Below are positions 25,620 through 34,933 of a DNA stretch of 64,000 nucleotides, piece after piece (position 1 is the stretch's first letter; each line of letters begins with the position of its first letter). Under the pieces are notes generated by a model, which worked only from the letters and a program-made list of their open reading frames with translations, ran no database searches and had not been told where the DNA came from. Origin of the DNA: Pseudobutyrivibrio sp. (GTDB taxonomy: Bacteria > Bacillota > Clostridia > Lachnospirales > Lachnospiraceae); the NCBI RefSeq assembly GCF_015057185.1, contig NZ_SVEV01000016.1, forward strand, positions 19,123 to 83,122, read 5' to 3'. A program made the position numbers and the translations under genes.

Positions 25620-26662
25620 TCGATATTAGATCTCTTAATTTAATAGAGCTTACAGATTTTGTAACCAAGGATTTAGGGGAGCCAAAATTTAGAGCAAAGC
25701 AGTTGTATGAGTGGATGCATCAGCACTTGGCTTTGGATTATGACGAAATGAAAAATATCCCTAAATCTCTCAAAGAAAAGCTAGAGGCTAGCTGCAATTA
25801 CCGTTCTTTGAAGCAAATTGATTTGCAGATTTCCAAAATAGATGGCACACGCAAATACTTATTTGAGCTGTTTGATGGACAAATGGTTGAGAGTGTTTGG
25901 ATGAGCTATAAACATGGCAATTCGGTTTGTATTTCATCCCAGGTTGGTTGCAAAATGGGATGTAGATTCTGTGCATCTACTTTGGATGGATGGGTTAGAA
26001 ACCTTACTCCGGCAGAAATGCTTGGCCAGATTTATGCTATCCAAAGGGACACAGGAGAGAGAGTTTCTAATCTTGTAGTGATGGGCACAGGTGAGCCTAT
26101 GGATAACTACGACAATATTGTTAAATTTGTAAGGATGTTGTCAGATGAAAATGGACTTAATATTTCTCAGCGAAATATTACTGTTAGTACCTGTGGCATA
26201 GTTCCACGTATTAAGCAATTGGCAGACGAGGATTTGACAATCACGCTTGCAATTTCACTCCACGCTCCTAACCAGCAGAAGCGAGCTGAGCTTATGCCTA
26301 TAGCCAATAAATATGATATTCATGAGCTGATAGAAGCATGTGAATATTACTTCAATAAAACAGGAAGAAGAATCACATTTGAGTATTCACTTGTTGGCGG
26401 AGTAAATGATAGGGACGAGGATGCAAAGGAATTAGGTGAACTTATAGGTCACTTAAATTGTCATGTTAACCTTATTCCAGTCAATCCAATTAAGGAGCGA
26501 GACTTTGTTAGTCCTACTATGGACAGGGCTTACGCATTCCAAAAAAAGATTGAAAAATATGTGAATAATGCTACTATTAGAAGGGAAATGGGTCGCGATA
26601 TTGACGGGGCCTGTGGACAATTAAGAAAGAGAAAAATGGACGTTTCGAAGGGGACTAATTAA
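25598..26662 (+). CDS. rlmN: 23S rRNA/tRNA adenine-C2 methyltransferase RlmN
   Basis: Radical-SAM enzyme methylating A2503 of 23S rRNA and A37 of some tRNAs. 354 aa. The Fe-S cluster motif is CKMGCRFCAST. GTGEPMDNYDN binds SAM, and the catalytic Cys occurs late in DGACGQLR. The ATG at 25598 lies inside the end of rsmB. It is the only start that keeps the N-terminal DIRSLNLIELTDFV segment typical of the family. Confidence 0.94.
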   Translation: MCNEKELIDIRSLNLIELTDFVTKDLGEPKFRAKQLYEWMHQHLALDYDEMKNIPKSLKEKLEASCNYRSLKQIDLQISKIDGTRKYLFELFDGQMVESVWMSYKHGNSVCISSQVGCKMGCRFCASTLDGWVRNLTPAEMLGQIYAIQRDTGERVSNLVVMGTGEPMDNYDNIVKFVRMLSDENGLNISQRNITVSTCGIVPRIKQLADEDLTITLAISLHAPNQQKRAELMPIANKYDIHELIEACEYYFNKTGRRITFEYSLVGGVNDRDEDAKELGELIGHLNCHVNLIPVNPIKERDFVSPTMDRAYAFQKKIEKYVNNATIRREMGRDIDGACGQLRKRKMDVSKGTN

Positions 26663-27381
26663 TGATAGGCTATGCAAAAACTGACGTAGGAATAAAGAGA
26701 AAAGTTAATCAAGACTCTATTTTTGTTTCTGATGCCAGCATTGGGAACTTGCCCAATTTATATATGGTTGCCGATGGCATGGGCGGCGAGCTAGCAGGAG
26801 ACTATGCTTCAGCCAAATGCGTGGAGACAATCGTAAATAGTATTAAAACATCTAAAGAAAAAGAAACAGTTCGAATTTTAGAGAAGGCAATTCAAGAAGC
26901 AAATAAAATCATTTATGGGGAATCATCATCTGATTCAACAAAGGCCGGAATGGGTACCACACTTGTGTTGGCTACTGTCATTGATGGCCATCTTTTTGTG
27001 GCAAATGTTGGAGACAGCAGATTGTACGTTGCCACAGCTTCCAAGATTATGCAAATTACAAAGGACCATTCCGTGGTTGCAGAGTTGGTTAGAACTGGTG
27101 AGCTAGATGAGGATGATGCTCGTACAGATAAACGCAAAAATATGATTACTAGAGCAATAGGAGCAGAAGCCACTATCACTGCTGACTATTTTGATGTTGG
27201 TCTAAAGGGTAGGGAACATATTTTACTATGCTCAGATGGTCTTACAAATATGGTGTCTGATGAGGATATTTTCAAAGTATTAAAATCATCAGAAACAATT
27301 GAAAATCGCGCTTCCAAGCTAATAGAGTTAGCTAACCAAAATGGCGGCAGAGATAATATTTCAGTTATTATTATTGAATAA
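26662..27381 (+). CDS. prpC: PP2C-type Ser/Thr protein phosphatase (PrpC/Stp)
   Basis: 239-aa Mn2+/Mg2+-dependent phosphatase that reverses the adjacent PASTA kinase. Metal-binding motifs are VKRKVNQDS-type near the start, VADGMGGELAGDYAS, GTTLVLATV, NVGDSRLY and CSDGLTNMV, with a late GGRDNISVIIIE. The stop/start with rlmN overlaps as TAATG, indicating coupled translation. prkC follows after 23 bases. Confidence 0.94.
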   Translation: MIGYAKTDVGIKRKVNQDSIFVSDASIGNLPNLYMVADGMGGELAGDYASAKCVETIVNSIKTSKEKETVRILEKAIQEANKIIYGESSSDSTKAGMGTTLVLATVIDGHLFVANVGDSRLYVATASKIMQITKDHSVVAELVRTGELDEDDARTDKRKNMITRAIGAEATITADYFDVGLKGREHILLCSDGLTNMVSDEDIFKVLKSSETIENRASKLIELANQNGGRDNISVIIIE

Positions 27382-27404
27382 TCTACATAAGAACAGGAGA
27401 TTAT

Positions 27405-29282
27405 ATGATTACACAAGGCGTATTTATAGCAGATAGATATGAAGTAATTGATAGAGTAGGTTCAGGCGGAATGTCTGACGTTTATCGTGCAAAGGATCAC
27501 ATCCTTGGACGTGAGGTTGCAATTAAAATATTAAAACAGGAATTTTCTGAGGATGCTACTTTTGTTGCTAAATTCAGAACAGAGGCTCAGTCAGCTGCAG
27601 GTTTGGAGCATCCAAACATTGTTAATATCTATGACGTAGGCTCTGAAAATGGAATGTACTTTATTGTTATGGAGTACGTTGAGGGCATCACTCTTAAAAC
27701 ATATATTGAGAAAAAGGGACAGCTTAATTTCAAAGAGGCTATCTCTATAGCTATTCAGGTTGGCCGTGGTATCGAAGCTGCTCATCAAAAGGGCATTATT
27801 CACCGCGATATCAAGCCTCAGAATATTATTATTTCTACAGAAGGAAAGGTTAAGGTTACTGATTTTGGTATTGCTAGAGCAGCTAGCTCTAATACTATCC
27901 ATGCTGATGTTATGGGATCTGTTCACTACTCTTCACCAGAGCAGGCTAGAAATGGATTCGTAGATGGCAAGAGCGATATTTATTCTCTTGGTATTGTAAT
28001 GTATGAAATGGTAACTGGCCGTGTTCCTTTTGACGGTGATAATACAGTTGCTATTGCCATTCAGCATTTACAGGAGGAGATGGTAGCACCTTCAGCATAT
28101 GCTCCAGACCTTCCTATTTCTCTTGAGAAAATTATTCTCAAGGCTACAATGAAGAGCCCAGATAGACGTTATGGTACTATCTCAGATATGCTTATGGATT
28201 TAAAGCGCGCTCTCGTTAGACCAGATGAGGATTTCGTTACAATAGTAGATTCTTCGGATTTAGGCAAAACAAGAGTTATGCCAAAGGTTGCACAGGAGCC
28301 TGAGGAGACTATTACAAAGCGCGCTGCTGAAGCACTTACATTTGTTGATGATGAGTACGACGAAGAAGACTATGACGACGAGTACTATGATGAATATGAC
28401 GATGATGATTATGATGACGAAGAGGATGATTCAAAAATGGATAAAATCCTTACAATCTCAGGCATCGTAGCAGGTATAGCTATTGTAATCATTCTCGTTG
28501 CTATTCTTGGTAATATGTTTGGACTGTTTAAATTCGGTTCAAAGAAAGTTGAAATGATAGATGTAGTTGGTAGCCAGTATGAGGAGGCTATCGAAGATCT
28601 TACAGAGCTTGGCTTAGACGAAGAGAAAAATATTGTAGTTATGTATGAGTCTAGTGACGAGGCAGATGGTACTGTTATTTACCAGTCAGTTGAGGCCGGA
28701 GAGGAGTTTTCTCTTTCTGATTCTCTTAGACTTACAGTTTCTGGTTCAGAGGATTCAGAGTCAGAAGATTCATCAGACAGTGACAGCTCTAGTACCTCTT
28801 CACAGTCAACAACTACAGAGACTGAAGAGGATGCGGTTACTGTTCCTAACGTAGTTGGTCTCACACAGGCTGAAGCTACTAAGCTTTTGGATGAGAAATC
28901 TATTGTTGTTGGTACTGTTACACAGGAATACTCAGATGATGTTGAGTCAGGTTGTGTTATCAGCCAGTCAGTTGAGGCTGGAGAAGAAGTAGAAGCTAAT
29001 TCAAAGATTAACCTTGTTATTAGTAAGGGCAAAAAGGAAACAACTTATAGCTACAGCATTGCAAATCCATATGATGGTGAGTGTACATATTCTATAGCTG
29101 AGCTTAACAAGTCAGGTACAATTCCTAAGAATGGCTCAATTAATATTTCTGATGTTACACGTTCTGAGTTAACAATTACATTAACATACACACCTACCTT
29201 TACTACTGAGGATGGTACAACAATTAATCTTGATAACCAAACAGAGACATCAACTCAGACAGTACAGGGAACATTGAATTAA
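27405..29282 (+). CDS. prkC: PASTA-domain Ser/Thr protein kinase (PrkC/StkP type)
   Basis: Membrane kinase sensing cell-wall muropeptides or lipid II. The kinase domain (1-270) has GSGGMSDVYRAKD, AIKIL, HRDIKPQN and DFGIARA. A very acidic Asp/Glu/Tyr-rich juxtamembrane stretch follows (about 311-342), then one membrane helix (about 348-372) and two PASTA repeats (about 383-450 and 480-545) split by a Ser/Asp/Thr-rich linker. An extra C-terminal beta-rich domain of about 75 residues follows. Two PASTA repeats is fewer than the three or four common in PrkC. The stop overlaps the rsgA start as TAATG. Confidence 0.94.
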   Translation: MITQGVFIADRYEVIDRVGSGGMSDVYRAKDHILGREVAIKILKQEFSEDATFVAKFRTEAQSAAGLEHPNIVNIYDVGSENGMYFIVMEYVEGITLKTYIEKKGQLNFKEAISIAIQVGRGIEAAHQKGIIHRDIKPQNIIISTEGKVKVTDFGIARAASSNTIHADVMGSVHYSSPEQARNGFVDGKSDIYSLGIVMYEMVTGRVPFDGDNTVAIAIQHLQEEMVAPSAYAPDLPISLEKIILKATMKSPDRRYGTISDMLMDLKRALVRPDEDFVTIVDSSDLGKTRVMPKVAQEPEETITKRAAEALTFVDDEYDEEDYDDEYYDEYDDDDYDDEEDDSKMDKILTISGIVAGIAIVIILVAILGNMFGLFKFGSKKVEMIDVVGSQYEEAIEDLTELGLDEEKNIVVMYESSDEADGTVIYQSVEAGEEFSLSDSLRLTVSGSEDSESEDSSDSDSSSTSSQSTTTETEEDAVTVPNVVGLTQAEATKLLDEKSIVVGTVTQEYSDDVESGCVISQSVEAGEEVEANSKINLVISKGKKETTYSYSIANPYDGECTYSIAELNKSGTIPKNGSINISDVTRSELTITLTYTPTFTTEDGTTINLDNQTETSTQTVQGTLN

Positions 29283-30169
29283 TGCAAGGAAAGATAATTA
29301 AAGGTATAGCTGGATTCTACTACGTTCAAGTAGAGGATTCAGGTATATACGAGTGCAAGGCAAAGGGTGCCTTTAGAAAAGATAAAATAAAGCCTCTAGT
29401 TGGAGATGACGTTGAAATAGACGTCATCTCTCAGGAGGAAATGACGGGCAATGTTACAAACATTCTTCCACGCAAGTCGGAATTAATTCGACCGGCTGTT
29501 GCGAATGTTGATCAAGCATTGCTCATTTTTGCAACTAAAAATCCTGAACCAAATCTTAATTTGTTGGATAGATTTTTATGCATGATGGAGGAGCAACAGG
29601 TTCCTATTATCATATGTTTTAATAAAGCGGATATAGCAGATGAGGGATTTGAAGCTACCATGCGTGATACATATGAGAAAGCTGGCTACCAGGTGATATT
29701 TACCTCGGCAAAACAGGAGCATGGAATTGATGCAATTAGACAGGTCCTAAAAGGCAAAACATCTACTGTTGCTGGCCCTTCAGGAGTAGGAAAAAGCTCA
29801 ATAGTCAATTTATTGACTGAAGGTCAGACAATGGAAACTGGAGAGGTTTCTACTAAGATTGGTAGAGGAAAGCATACTACTAGACATTCTGAGCTTTTAT
29901 ACCTTGGTGATGATACATATATTATGGATACACCTGGTTTTTCATCTTTGTTCGTGCCTAAGTGTGAACCGGTGGAATTATATTCGCTGTTTCCAGAATT
30001 TATTGAACCGGAAACCCATTGTCGTTTTGGTGGCTGTGTTCATTACAAGGAGCCTGACTGTGGAGTTAAGGCTGCGGTAGAGGCTGGAGAAATAGTTAAA
30101 AGCAGATATGAAAATTACCTACAGATTTATTCTGAGATGGTTGACCAACAGAATTCAAAATATCGATAA
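29282..30169 (+). CDS. rsgA: Ribosome small-subunit-dependent GTPase RsgA
   Basis: Circularly permuted GTPase for 30S maturation, 295 aa. An N-terminal OB-fold (1-70) is followed by the permuted order of G motifs: NKAD (G4), then GPSGVGKSSIVNLL (G1) and DTPGFSSL (G3). A C-terminal zinc site reads HCRFGGCVHYKEPDCGV. The position next to the PASTA kinase/phosphatase pair is the conserved Firmicutes arrangement; RsgA is a known PrkC substrate in Bacillus. Confidence 0.95.
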   Translation: MQGKIIKGIAGFYYVQVEDSGIYECKAKGAFRKDKIKPLVGDDVEIDVISQEEMTGNVTNILPRKSELIRPAVANVDQALLIFATKNPEPNLNLLDRFLCMMEEQQVPIIICFNKADIADEGFEATMRDTYEKAGYQVIFTSAKQEHGIDAIRQVLKGKTSTVAGPSGVGKSSIVNLLTEGQTMETGEVSTKIGRGKHTTRHSELLYLGDDTYIMDTPGFSSLFVPKCEPVELYSLFPEFIEPETHCRFGGCVHYKEPDCGVKAAVEAGEIVKSRYENYLQIYSEMVDQQNSKYR

Positions 30170-30205
30170 TTTGAATGTAAATAATATACAAGCAGGAGAA
30201 TTAAT

Positions 30206-30859
30206 ATGGAAAAATGTTTAGCACCTTCAATACTATCAGCAGATTTTGGAATATTGAAAGAACAGCTGCAATTAATTGATGAAGCAGGAGCACAATACGT
30301 ACATTTTGATGTTATGGATGGCTTGTTTGTGCCTAGCATCAGCTTCGGATTACCTGTTTTAAAAACTATTCGTCAGTACACGGATAGACTTTTTGATGTA
30401 CATTTGATGATTATGGATCCAGAAAGATATGTAAAGGATTTTGCTGAGGCAGGAGCTGATATTATTACGGTGCATGCTGAAGCCTGCAAGCACTTAGATG
30501 CTACAATCGATTTGATAAAAAGTTGTGGAGTAATGGCAGGCGTAGCAATAAATCCTGCAACACCAATCAATGACATTATTCATGTGCTAGACAAGGTTGA
30601 TATGGTTTTGATAATGACTGTCAATCCAGGTTTTGGTGGTCAAAGTATGATTCCTTATACAGTGGATAAGGTTAGGGAGCTATCTGTTCTTGCTAGACAA
30701 AAAAAGCTAAAACTTGATATAGAAGTTGATGGCGGAGTTAATATGGACACCATTGATGATGTGCTTGAAGCAGGAGCTAATATTATAGTTGCTGGCTCTG
30801 CAGTATTTAAGGGCGACATCAAGGCCAATGCAATGGCCCTTTTGGAGAAAATGGAATGA
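30206..30859 (+). CDS. rpe: Ribulose-phosphate 3-epimerase
   Basis: Interconverts ribulose-5-phosphate and xylulose-5-phosphate. 217-aa TIM barrel with family motifs LAPSILSADFG, VHFDVMDGLFVP, DVHLMI, MTVNPGFGGQ and EVDGGVN, carrying the metal-binding His/Asp residues. It overlaps thiN by 4 bases. AGGAG precedes the ATG. Confidence 0.95.
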   Translation: MEKCLAPSILSADFGILKEQLQLIDEAGAQYVHFDVMDGLFVPSISFGLPVLKTIRQYTDRLFDVHLMIMDPERYVKDFAEAGADIITVHAEACKHLDATIDLIKSCGVMAGVAINPATPINDIIHVLDKVDMVLIMTVNPGFGGQSMIPYTVDKVRELSVLARQKKLKLDIEVDGGVNMDTIDDVLEAGANIIVAGSAVFKGDIKANAMALLEKME

Positions 30860-31512
30860 AGTGCATAATAATAGCTGGCGGCAAAATTGAGGATGATTTT
30901 TTAGAGGCTTTTTTTAAGGAACAGGAGCAAGAAAAACAGTTCATAATTGCTTGTGATAAAGGCTATGAGACATGCGAGCATTTGAACTTAACACCTAACC
31001 TAGTAATTGGGGATTTTGATTCTGCTAGTCAGGGGGTAGTGGATAGAATTACTGCTAGGGGAATCGAAATCAAAATTCTAAATCCAGTGAAGGATGACAC
31101 AGATACTGAGGCTGCTCTTAGGTATGCATTTGATATTACCGATGAATTAGATTCGATTTTTATTTTTGGCGGTACAGGCTCTAGAATAGACCACATGCTA
31201 GGGAACATCGCCTTACTTGGTCTTGGGTTAAAAAATAATAGAAATGTTATTCTTTTAGATTCTCATAATTTTATTCAGATGATACGTCCAGGTGACATTT
31301 ACATTGTGGATAAGGAAGAAGGACTTTTCGTTTCAGTTATCCCTTATATGGGAGTGGCGCGAAAGGTTACAATGGAAGGATTCAAATATCCTTTGACAGA
31401 GGCTGACATAAAAGGTTTTGACACATTGACTATTAGCAATCAGGTGGTGGCTCAGGAGGGACATATTTTCCTAGAGGATGGATACCTGATAGTTATTGAA
31501 AGCAGAGATTAG
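30856..31512 (+). CDS. thiN: Thiamine diphosphokinase
   Basis: Transfers pyrophosphate from ATP to thiamine to make the cofactor TPP. 218 aa. Motifs are ACDKGYETC, NLVIGDFDS, VKDDTDTEAALRYA and GGTGSRIDHMLGNIALL, the diagnostic block of the family. The ATG overlaps the end of rpe. It closes the fmt-thiN operon. Confidence 0.93.
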   Translation: MKCIIIAGGKIEDDFLEAFFKEQEQEKQFIIACDKGYETCEHLNLTPNLVIGDFDSASQGVVDRITARGIEIKILNPVKDDTDTEAALRYAFDITDELDSIFIFGGTGSRIDHMLGNIALLGLGLKNNRNVILLDSHNFIQMIRPGDIYIVDKEEGLFVSVIPYMGVARKVTMEGFKYPLTEADIKGFDTLTISNQVVAQEGHIFLEDGYLIVIESRD

Positions 31513-31532
31513 GATTAGTACGGGAGAAGAAA

Positions 31533-33011
31533 ATGCCAGTTTTCGATTTTAACAACAGCGGAAATGAAAAGAAAGAATCAGTAAAAACATATGTGACATT
31601 TAGGTCGGAAGAACCAGAAGCTACAGGGGATAAACCGTTTTTGGTTTTGTCAAATAATTCTGGGAAAATGGTTCACCATGTAAATGGAGCATTTACAAAT
31701 CCAGGGGTTCGAAGCAGCTTTGAAGGAGAGTTTCAAGGCGGAGTTACCTCTGAAGATATTCTTAGAATAGATCTTAGATTTGTAAGCTTAATAGGTTGGC
31801 TGGGAGAGAATCACATACCAGTTAGATTATCTGGAAAGTGTACTTCTGAGGGCTATGCTGTATATAAAATTAGAGAAACTGGTATTGGTAATGGAAAGCT
31901 TTCATCAGAAGATGGATTCTTACAGTTTATGATGGATAGATTGTTTGCTTCTAATGCCCCTTCAGAAGAGGAGCTAGATGAGGAAGAGGCAGAAGATGGT
32001 GATGATATGAAGCTCACCAGCATCCAGTCTATTACTGACTTTATTACCTGTGCAGGCAGAACCTTCCCAGATAATATAAGATTGTGGGCTCGTCGTAATC
32101 TTGCAGTGGCAAAATCTGCAGAAGTTACTATTGAAGAACGACGACATGCTCAACGAGCTTTATCAATAATGATAAACATTCAGTGGAAGAGTGATTATTT
32201 TGAGGCTATTGATCCAGTGGAGGCTAGAAGAATTCTTGATGAAGAGCTTTATGGTCTAGAGTCTGTTAAGCAAAGAATTATGGAGACAGTTATTCAGGTT
32301 AACCGTACCCATACTTTGCCAAGCTACGGTTTGTTGCTCTGCGGACCTGCGGGAGTTGGTAAATCTCAGATTGCCTATGCGGTAGCTAGAATTCTTAAAT
32401 TGCCATGGACTACTCTTGATATGAGCTCTATAAATGATCCAGAGCAGCTTACAGGCAGTTCTAGAATTTATTCCAATGCAAAGCCTGGAATTATAATGGA
32501 AGCTTTTTCCAATGCAGGAACTAGCAACCTTGTATTTATAATAAATGAGTTAGATAAAGCAAATTCTGGCAAAGGAAACGGAAATCCTGCAGACGTGCTT
32601 TTGACACTTCTTGATAACCTTGGTTTTACAGATAATTATATGGAGTGCATGATTCCAACAATGGGTGTTTATCCTATTGCTACAGCAAATGTAAAGGCTG
32701 ACATATCAGCACCATTAATGTCTCGATTTGCGGTAATTGATATTCCTGATTATTCTGTTGAAGAGAAAAAGGAGATATTTAGACGTTTTTCTCTGCCAAA
32801 GGTTTTGAAACGAATCGGTATGACTCCAGAAGAGTGTCAGGTTACAGAAGATGGCCTTGATGCGGTTATGGAGAAATTTGTTATATCTACTGGAATTAGA
32901 AATGTTGAGCAGGCTGCAGAGCATCTGGCTGCCAATGCTCTATATCAAATAGAGGTAGATGGAGTTAAGGAAGTTGTCTTTGATAGAAAAATGGTAGAAA
33001 AACTTTCTTAA
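31533..33011 (+). CDS. AAA+ ATPase resembling the Lon ATPase module, no protease domain
   Basis: 492 aa. The N-terminal 230 residues are not like the Lon N-domain and include an acidic patch (EEELDEEEAEDGDD). The AAA+ module (about 235-490) has the lead-in LYGLESVKQRIMETV as in Lon, Walker A CGPAGVGKS, Walker B FIINELDK, sensor-1-like IATANVKADIS and SRFAVIDIPDYS. No Ser/Lys protease domain follows, so it would remodel rather than digest proteins, possibly in the MoxR/Lon-like chaperone manner. The gene lies 20 bases after thiN. Substrate unknown. Confidence 0.75.
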   Translation: MPVFDFNNSGNEKKESVKTYVTFRSEEPEATGDKPFLVLSNNSGKMVHHVNGAFTNPGVRSSFEGEFQGGVTSEDILRIDLRFVSLIGWLGENHIPVRLSGKCTSEGYAVYKIRETGIGNGKLSSEDGFLQFMMDRLFASNAPSEEELDEEEAEDGDDMKLTSIQSITDFITCAGRTFPDNIRLWARRNLAVAKSAEVTIEERRHAQRALSIMINIQWKSDYFEAIDPVEARRILDEELYGLESVKQRIMETVIQVNRTHTLPSYGLLLCGPAGVGKSQIAYAVARILKLPWTTLDMSSINDPEQLTGSSRIYSNAKPGIIMEAFSNAGTSNLVFIINELDKANSGKGNGNPADVLLTLLDNLGFTDNYMECMIPTMGVYPIATANVKADISAPLMSRFAVIDIPDYSVEEKKEIFRRFSLPKVLKRIGMTPEECQVTEDGLDAVMEKFVISTGIRNVEQAAEHLAANALYQIEVDGVKEVVFDRKMVEKLS

Positions 33012-33098
33012 TTTGGGTTTACAAAAAGTTGTTTTATGTGTTAAAGTTTTTTTGTTAATTCAAACAATTTAATTTAGAAAAATGAAAGGAGAGCAGCT

Positions 33099-33182
33099 AT
33101 GGATAAATCGGACAGTCACGGGCGATTATTTAGCGACGAGGCAAATAGTAAGCTTAGTATGGTAGCTGCTCTTGATATATAA
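33099..33182 (+). CDS. 27-codon leader ORF upstream of mgtE
   Basis: ATG with a strong AAAGGAGAGC ribosome site opens a frame of 27 codons (starts MDKSDSHGRLF, ends VAALDI, TAA). It sits 176 bases before mgtE, immediately ahead of a structured RNA segment, and no longer gene occupies this gap. Its good ribosome site contrasts with the very weak one of mgtE, so it looks like a regulatory leader peptide. No homolog is known to me. Confidence 0.55.
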   Translation: MDKSDSHGRLFSDEANSKLSMVAALDI

Positions 33183-33230
33183 ATAGAGTAGTTTTCATTT
33201 AATGAGCTTGTTCTTGTCATCGTCTACAGT

Positions 33231-33294
33231 AACTGTTTTCTGATAAGGACAATCAGAAAACGTTGCCCAGCAGGTCCTTATTGTCTTAGACAAT
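33231..33294 (+). promoter_or_regulatory. Structured mgtE leader RNA with possible pseudoknot
   Basis: A perfect 10-bp hairpin (33235-33244 with 33252-33261) has the 7-base loop AAGGACA. Loop bases AAGGAC (33245-33250) are complementary to GTCCTT at 33274-33279. If the hairpin opens, ATAAGGAC can pair with GTCCTTAT over 8 bp. A second hairpin (ATTGTC, TTA, GACAAT; 33280-33294) follows. This allows either a pseudoknot or two alternative folds. It does not show the M-box (ykoK) sequence. Confidence 0.6.
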
Positions 33295-33358
33295 ATCTAG
33301 ATGGATCTGCTTCATTTTTTGTGGTGACTTTATATTTATTTCATGTTCATGTGAAACT

Positions 33359-34747
33359 ATGGAAAACAAAGAATTATTAGAGAACGATATTACTCAAGAA
33401 ATTATTGACCTGCTACGCTCTAATATCGGTGCAGAAGAGCTAATGGAGGCTTTGGATGATTATCATGAGAATGATATCGCCGAGGCGTACGAAGCCCTTG
33501 ATAAGGAAGACCGCCAGAGACTATATGGCATTTTGGGCGCTGAGCGTCTTTCTGAAATCTTCCCTTACATTGAAGATGTAGGAGAGATTTTAGCGGAGAT
33601 TACTCCAGAACAGGCCGCTGATGTCCTTGAAAACATGGATGCGGATGACGCGGTAGATGCTCTTGAAGACATCGAGGACGAAGAACAGAGAGAGCAGTTG
33701 ATTTCTTTGATGGACAAAGACGCATCTGCAGATGTTCGACTCATTAATTCCTACGATGAGGATGAAATTGGTAGCATGATGACTACTAATTTCATAGTTA
33801 TTGGCAAGAGCTTTACCGTAAAGCAGGCAATGCGTTCTTTGATTGCTCAGTCAAAGGACAATGACAATATCAATACTATTTATGTTGAAGACGAAAACAA
33901 AAAATATTACGGAGCTATTGAACTTAGGGATTTGATTTTAGCTAGAGATTACACTCCTCTAGAGGACATAATTTCCCATAGCTACCCAAGCATAAAAGCC
34001 GATGCTCTCATTGCAGATACAATTGAGGATTTGAAGGATTATGCTGAGGATTCAATTCCAGTACTTAATCCTGCAGATGAGATTATTGGTGTTATTACAT
34101 CTCAGGATATCATCGAGGCTGTAGATGATGAGATGGGTGAGGATTACGCTAAGTTAGCTGGTTTGACCGCAGAGGAAGATTTAAACGAGCAACTTGGGGA
34201 GAGTATTAAAAAGCGCATGCCTTGGTTGCTGTTATTATTAGGGCTAGGGCTTGTTACCAGCTCGGTAATAGGTATTTTTGATAAGGTTGTAGCATCTGTA
34301 GCAATAGTTGTTGTATTCCAATCCTTGATTTTGGATATGGCAGGAAATGTTGGAACACAATCCCTTGCTGTTACCATTCGTGTTCTTATGGATGAAGAAA
34401 TTTCTGGTGTAGAAAAAGCCAAATTCATTCTTAAGGAAATGCGAGTTGGTGGTACAAATGGACTGATTCTAGGTGTGATTGCATTTGTATTTGTGGCTTG
34501 CTATTTACATGGCTTCAAAGGCTACCTTTGGGTGCATGCATTTAGAATTTCTGCAATAGTTGGATTTTCACTTTTCGTTGCTATGATTGTGTCAAGCTTT
34601 ATAGGAACTATTATTCCTATTTTCTTCCACAAAATTAAAGTTGACCCAGCTGTAGCGTCAGGTCCACTAATTACTACAATTAACGATTTGGTTGCGGTAG
34701 TAACTTACTATGGACTGGCAGGCTTACTGTTGGTAGGACATATTTAA
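33359..34747 (+). CDS. mgtE: Magnesium transporter MgtE
   Basis: 462-aa Mg2+ channel/transporter. Cytoplasmic N-domain (1-130, EITPEQAADVLENMDADDA, DADS-type acidic repeats), two CBS domains (about 140-260), the plug helix, then five membrane helices with the pore signature DMAGNVGTQSLAVTIR. The start codon has no recognisable Shine-Dalgarno sequence, and a small hairpin (TTTCA 33339-33343 with TGAAA 33352-33356) sits immediately before it. This suggests translation depends on the leader. Confidence 0.95.
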   Translation: MENKELLENDITQEIIDLLRSNIGAEELMEALDDYHENDIAEAYEALDKEDRQRLYGILGAERLSEIFPYIEDVGEILAEITPEQAADVLENMDADDAVDALEDIEDEEQREQLISLMDKDASADVRLINSYDEDEIGSMMTTNFIVIGKSFTVKQAMRSLIAQSKDNDNINTIYVEDENKKYYGAIELRDLILARDYTPLEDIISHSYPSIKADALIADTIEDLKDYAEDSIPVLNPADEIIGVITSQDIIEAVDDEMGEDYAKLAGLTAEEDLNEQLGESIKKRMPWLLLLLGLGLVTSSVIGIFDKVVASVAIVVVFQSLILDMAGNVGTQSLAVTIRVLMDEEISGVEKAKFILKEMRVGGTNGLILGVIAFVFVACYLHGFKGYLWVHAFRISAIVGFSLFVAMIVSSFIGTIIPIFFHKIKVDPAVASGPLITTINDLVAVVTYYGLAGLLLVGHI

Positions 34748-34751
34748 AATA

Positions 34752-34800
34752 AAGCATCGTATGTTGGTTTTGTTACGAATCAACATGCGGTGCTTTTTTC
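34752..34800 (+). terminator. Terminator after mgtE
   Basis: AGCATCGTATGTTG pairs, with minor mismatches, with CAACATGCGGTGCT, followed by TTTTTT. Confidence 0.85.
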
Positions 34801-34933
34801 ACAAATTCTACATAAATAACTACAAAATCTTGTGGAACTTAAGGGGCAATTGGAGTAAAATTGAATTATCAGAAAAGTTATCTGCAATACGCAGCGCTGA
34901 CTGATAATTTAATATGCAAGGAGCGTGACCCCT

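Noticed and set aside
33011..33358. M-box (ykoK) Mg2+ riboswitch upstream of mgtE
   Set aside because: The conserved GTTAGGTGAGGCTCCT-type core is absent; a different leader structure is present.
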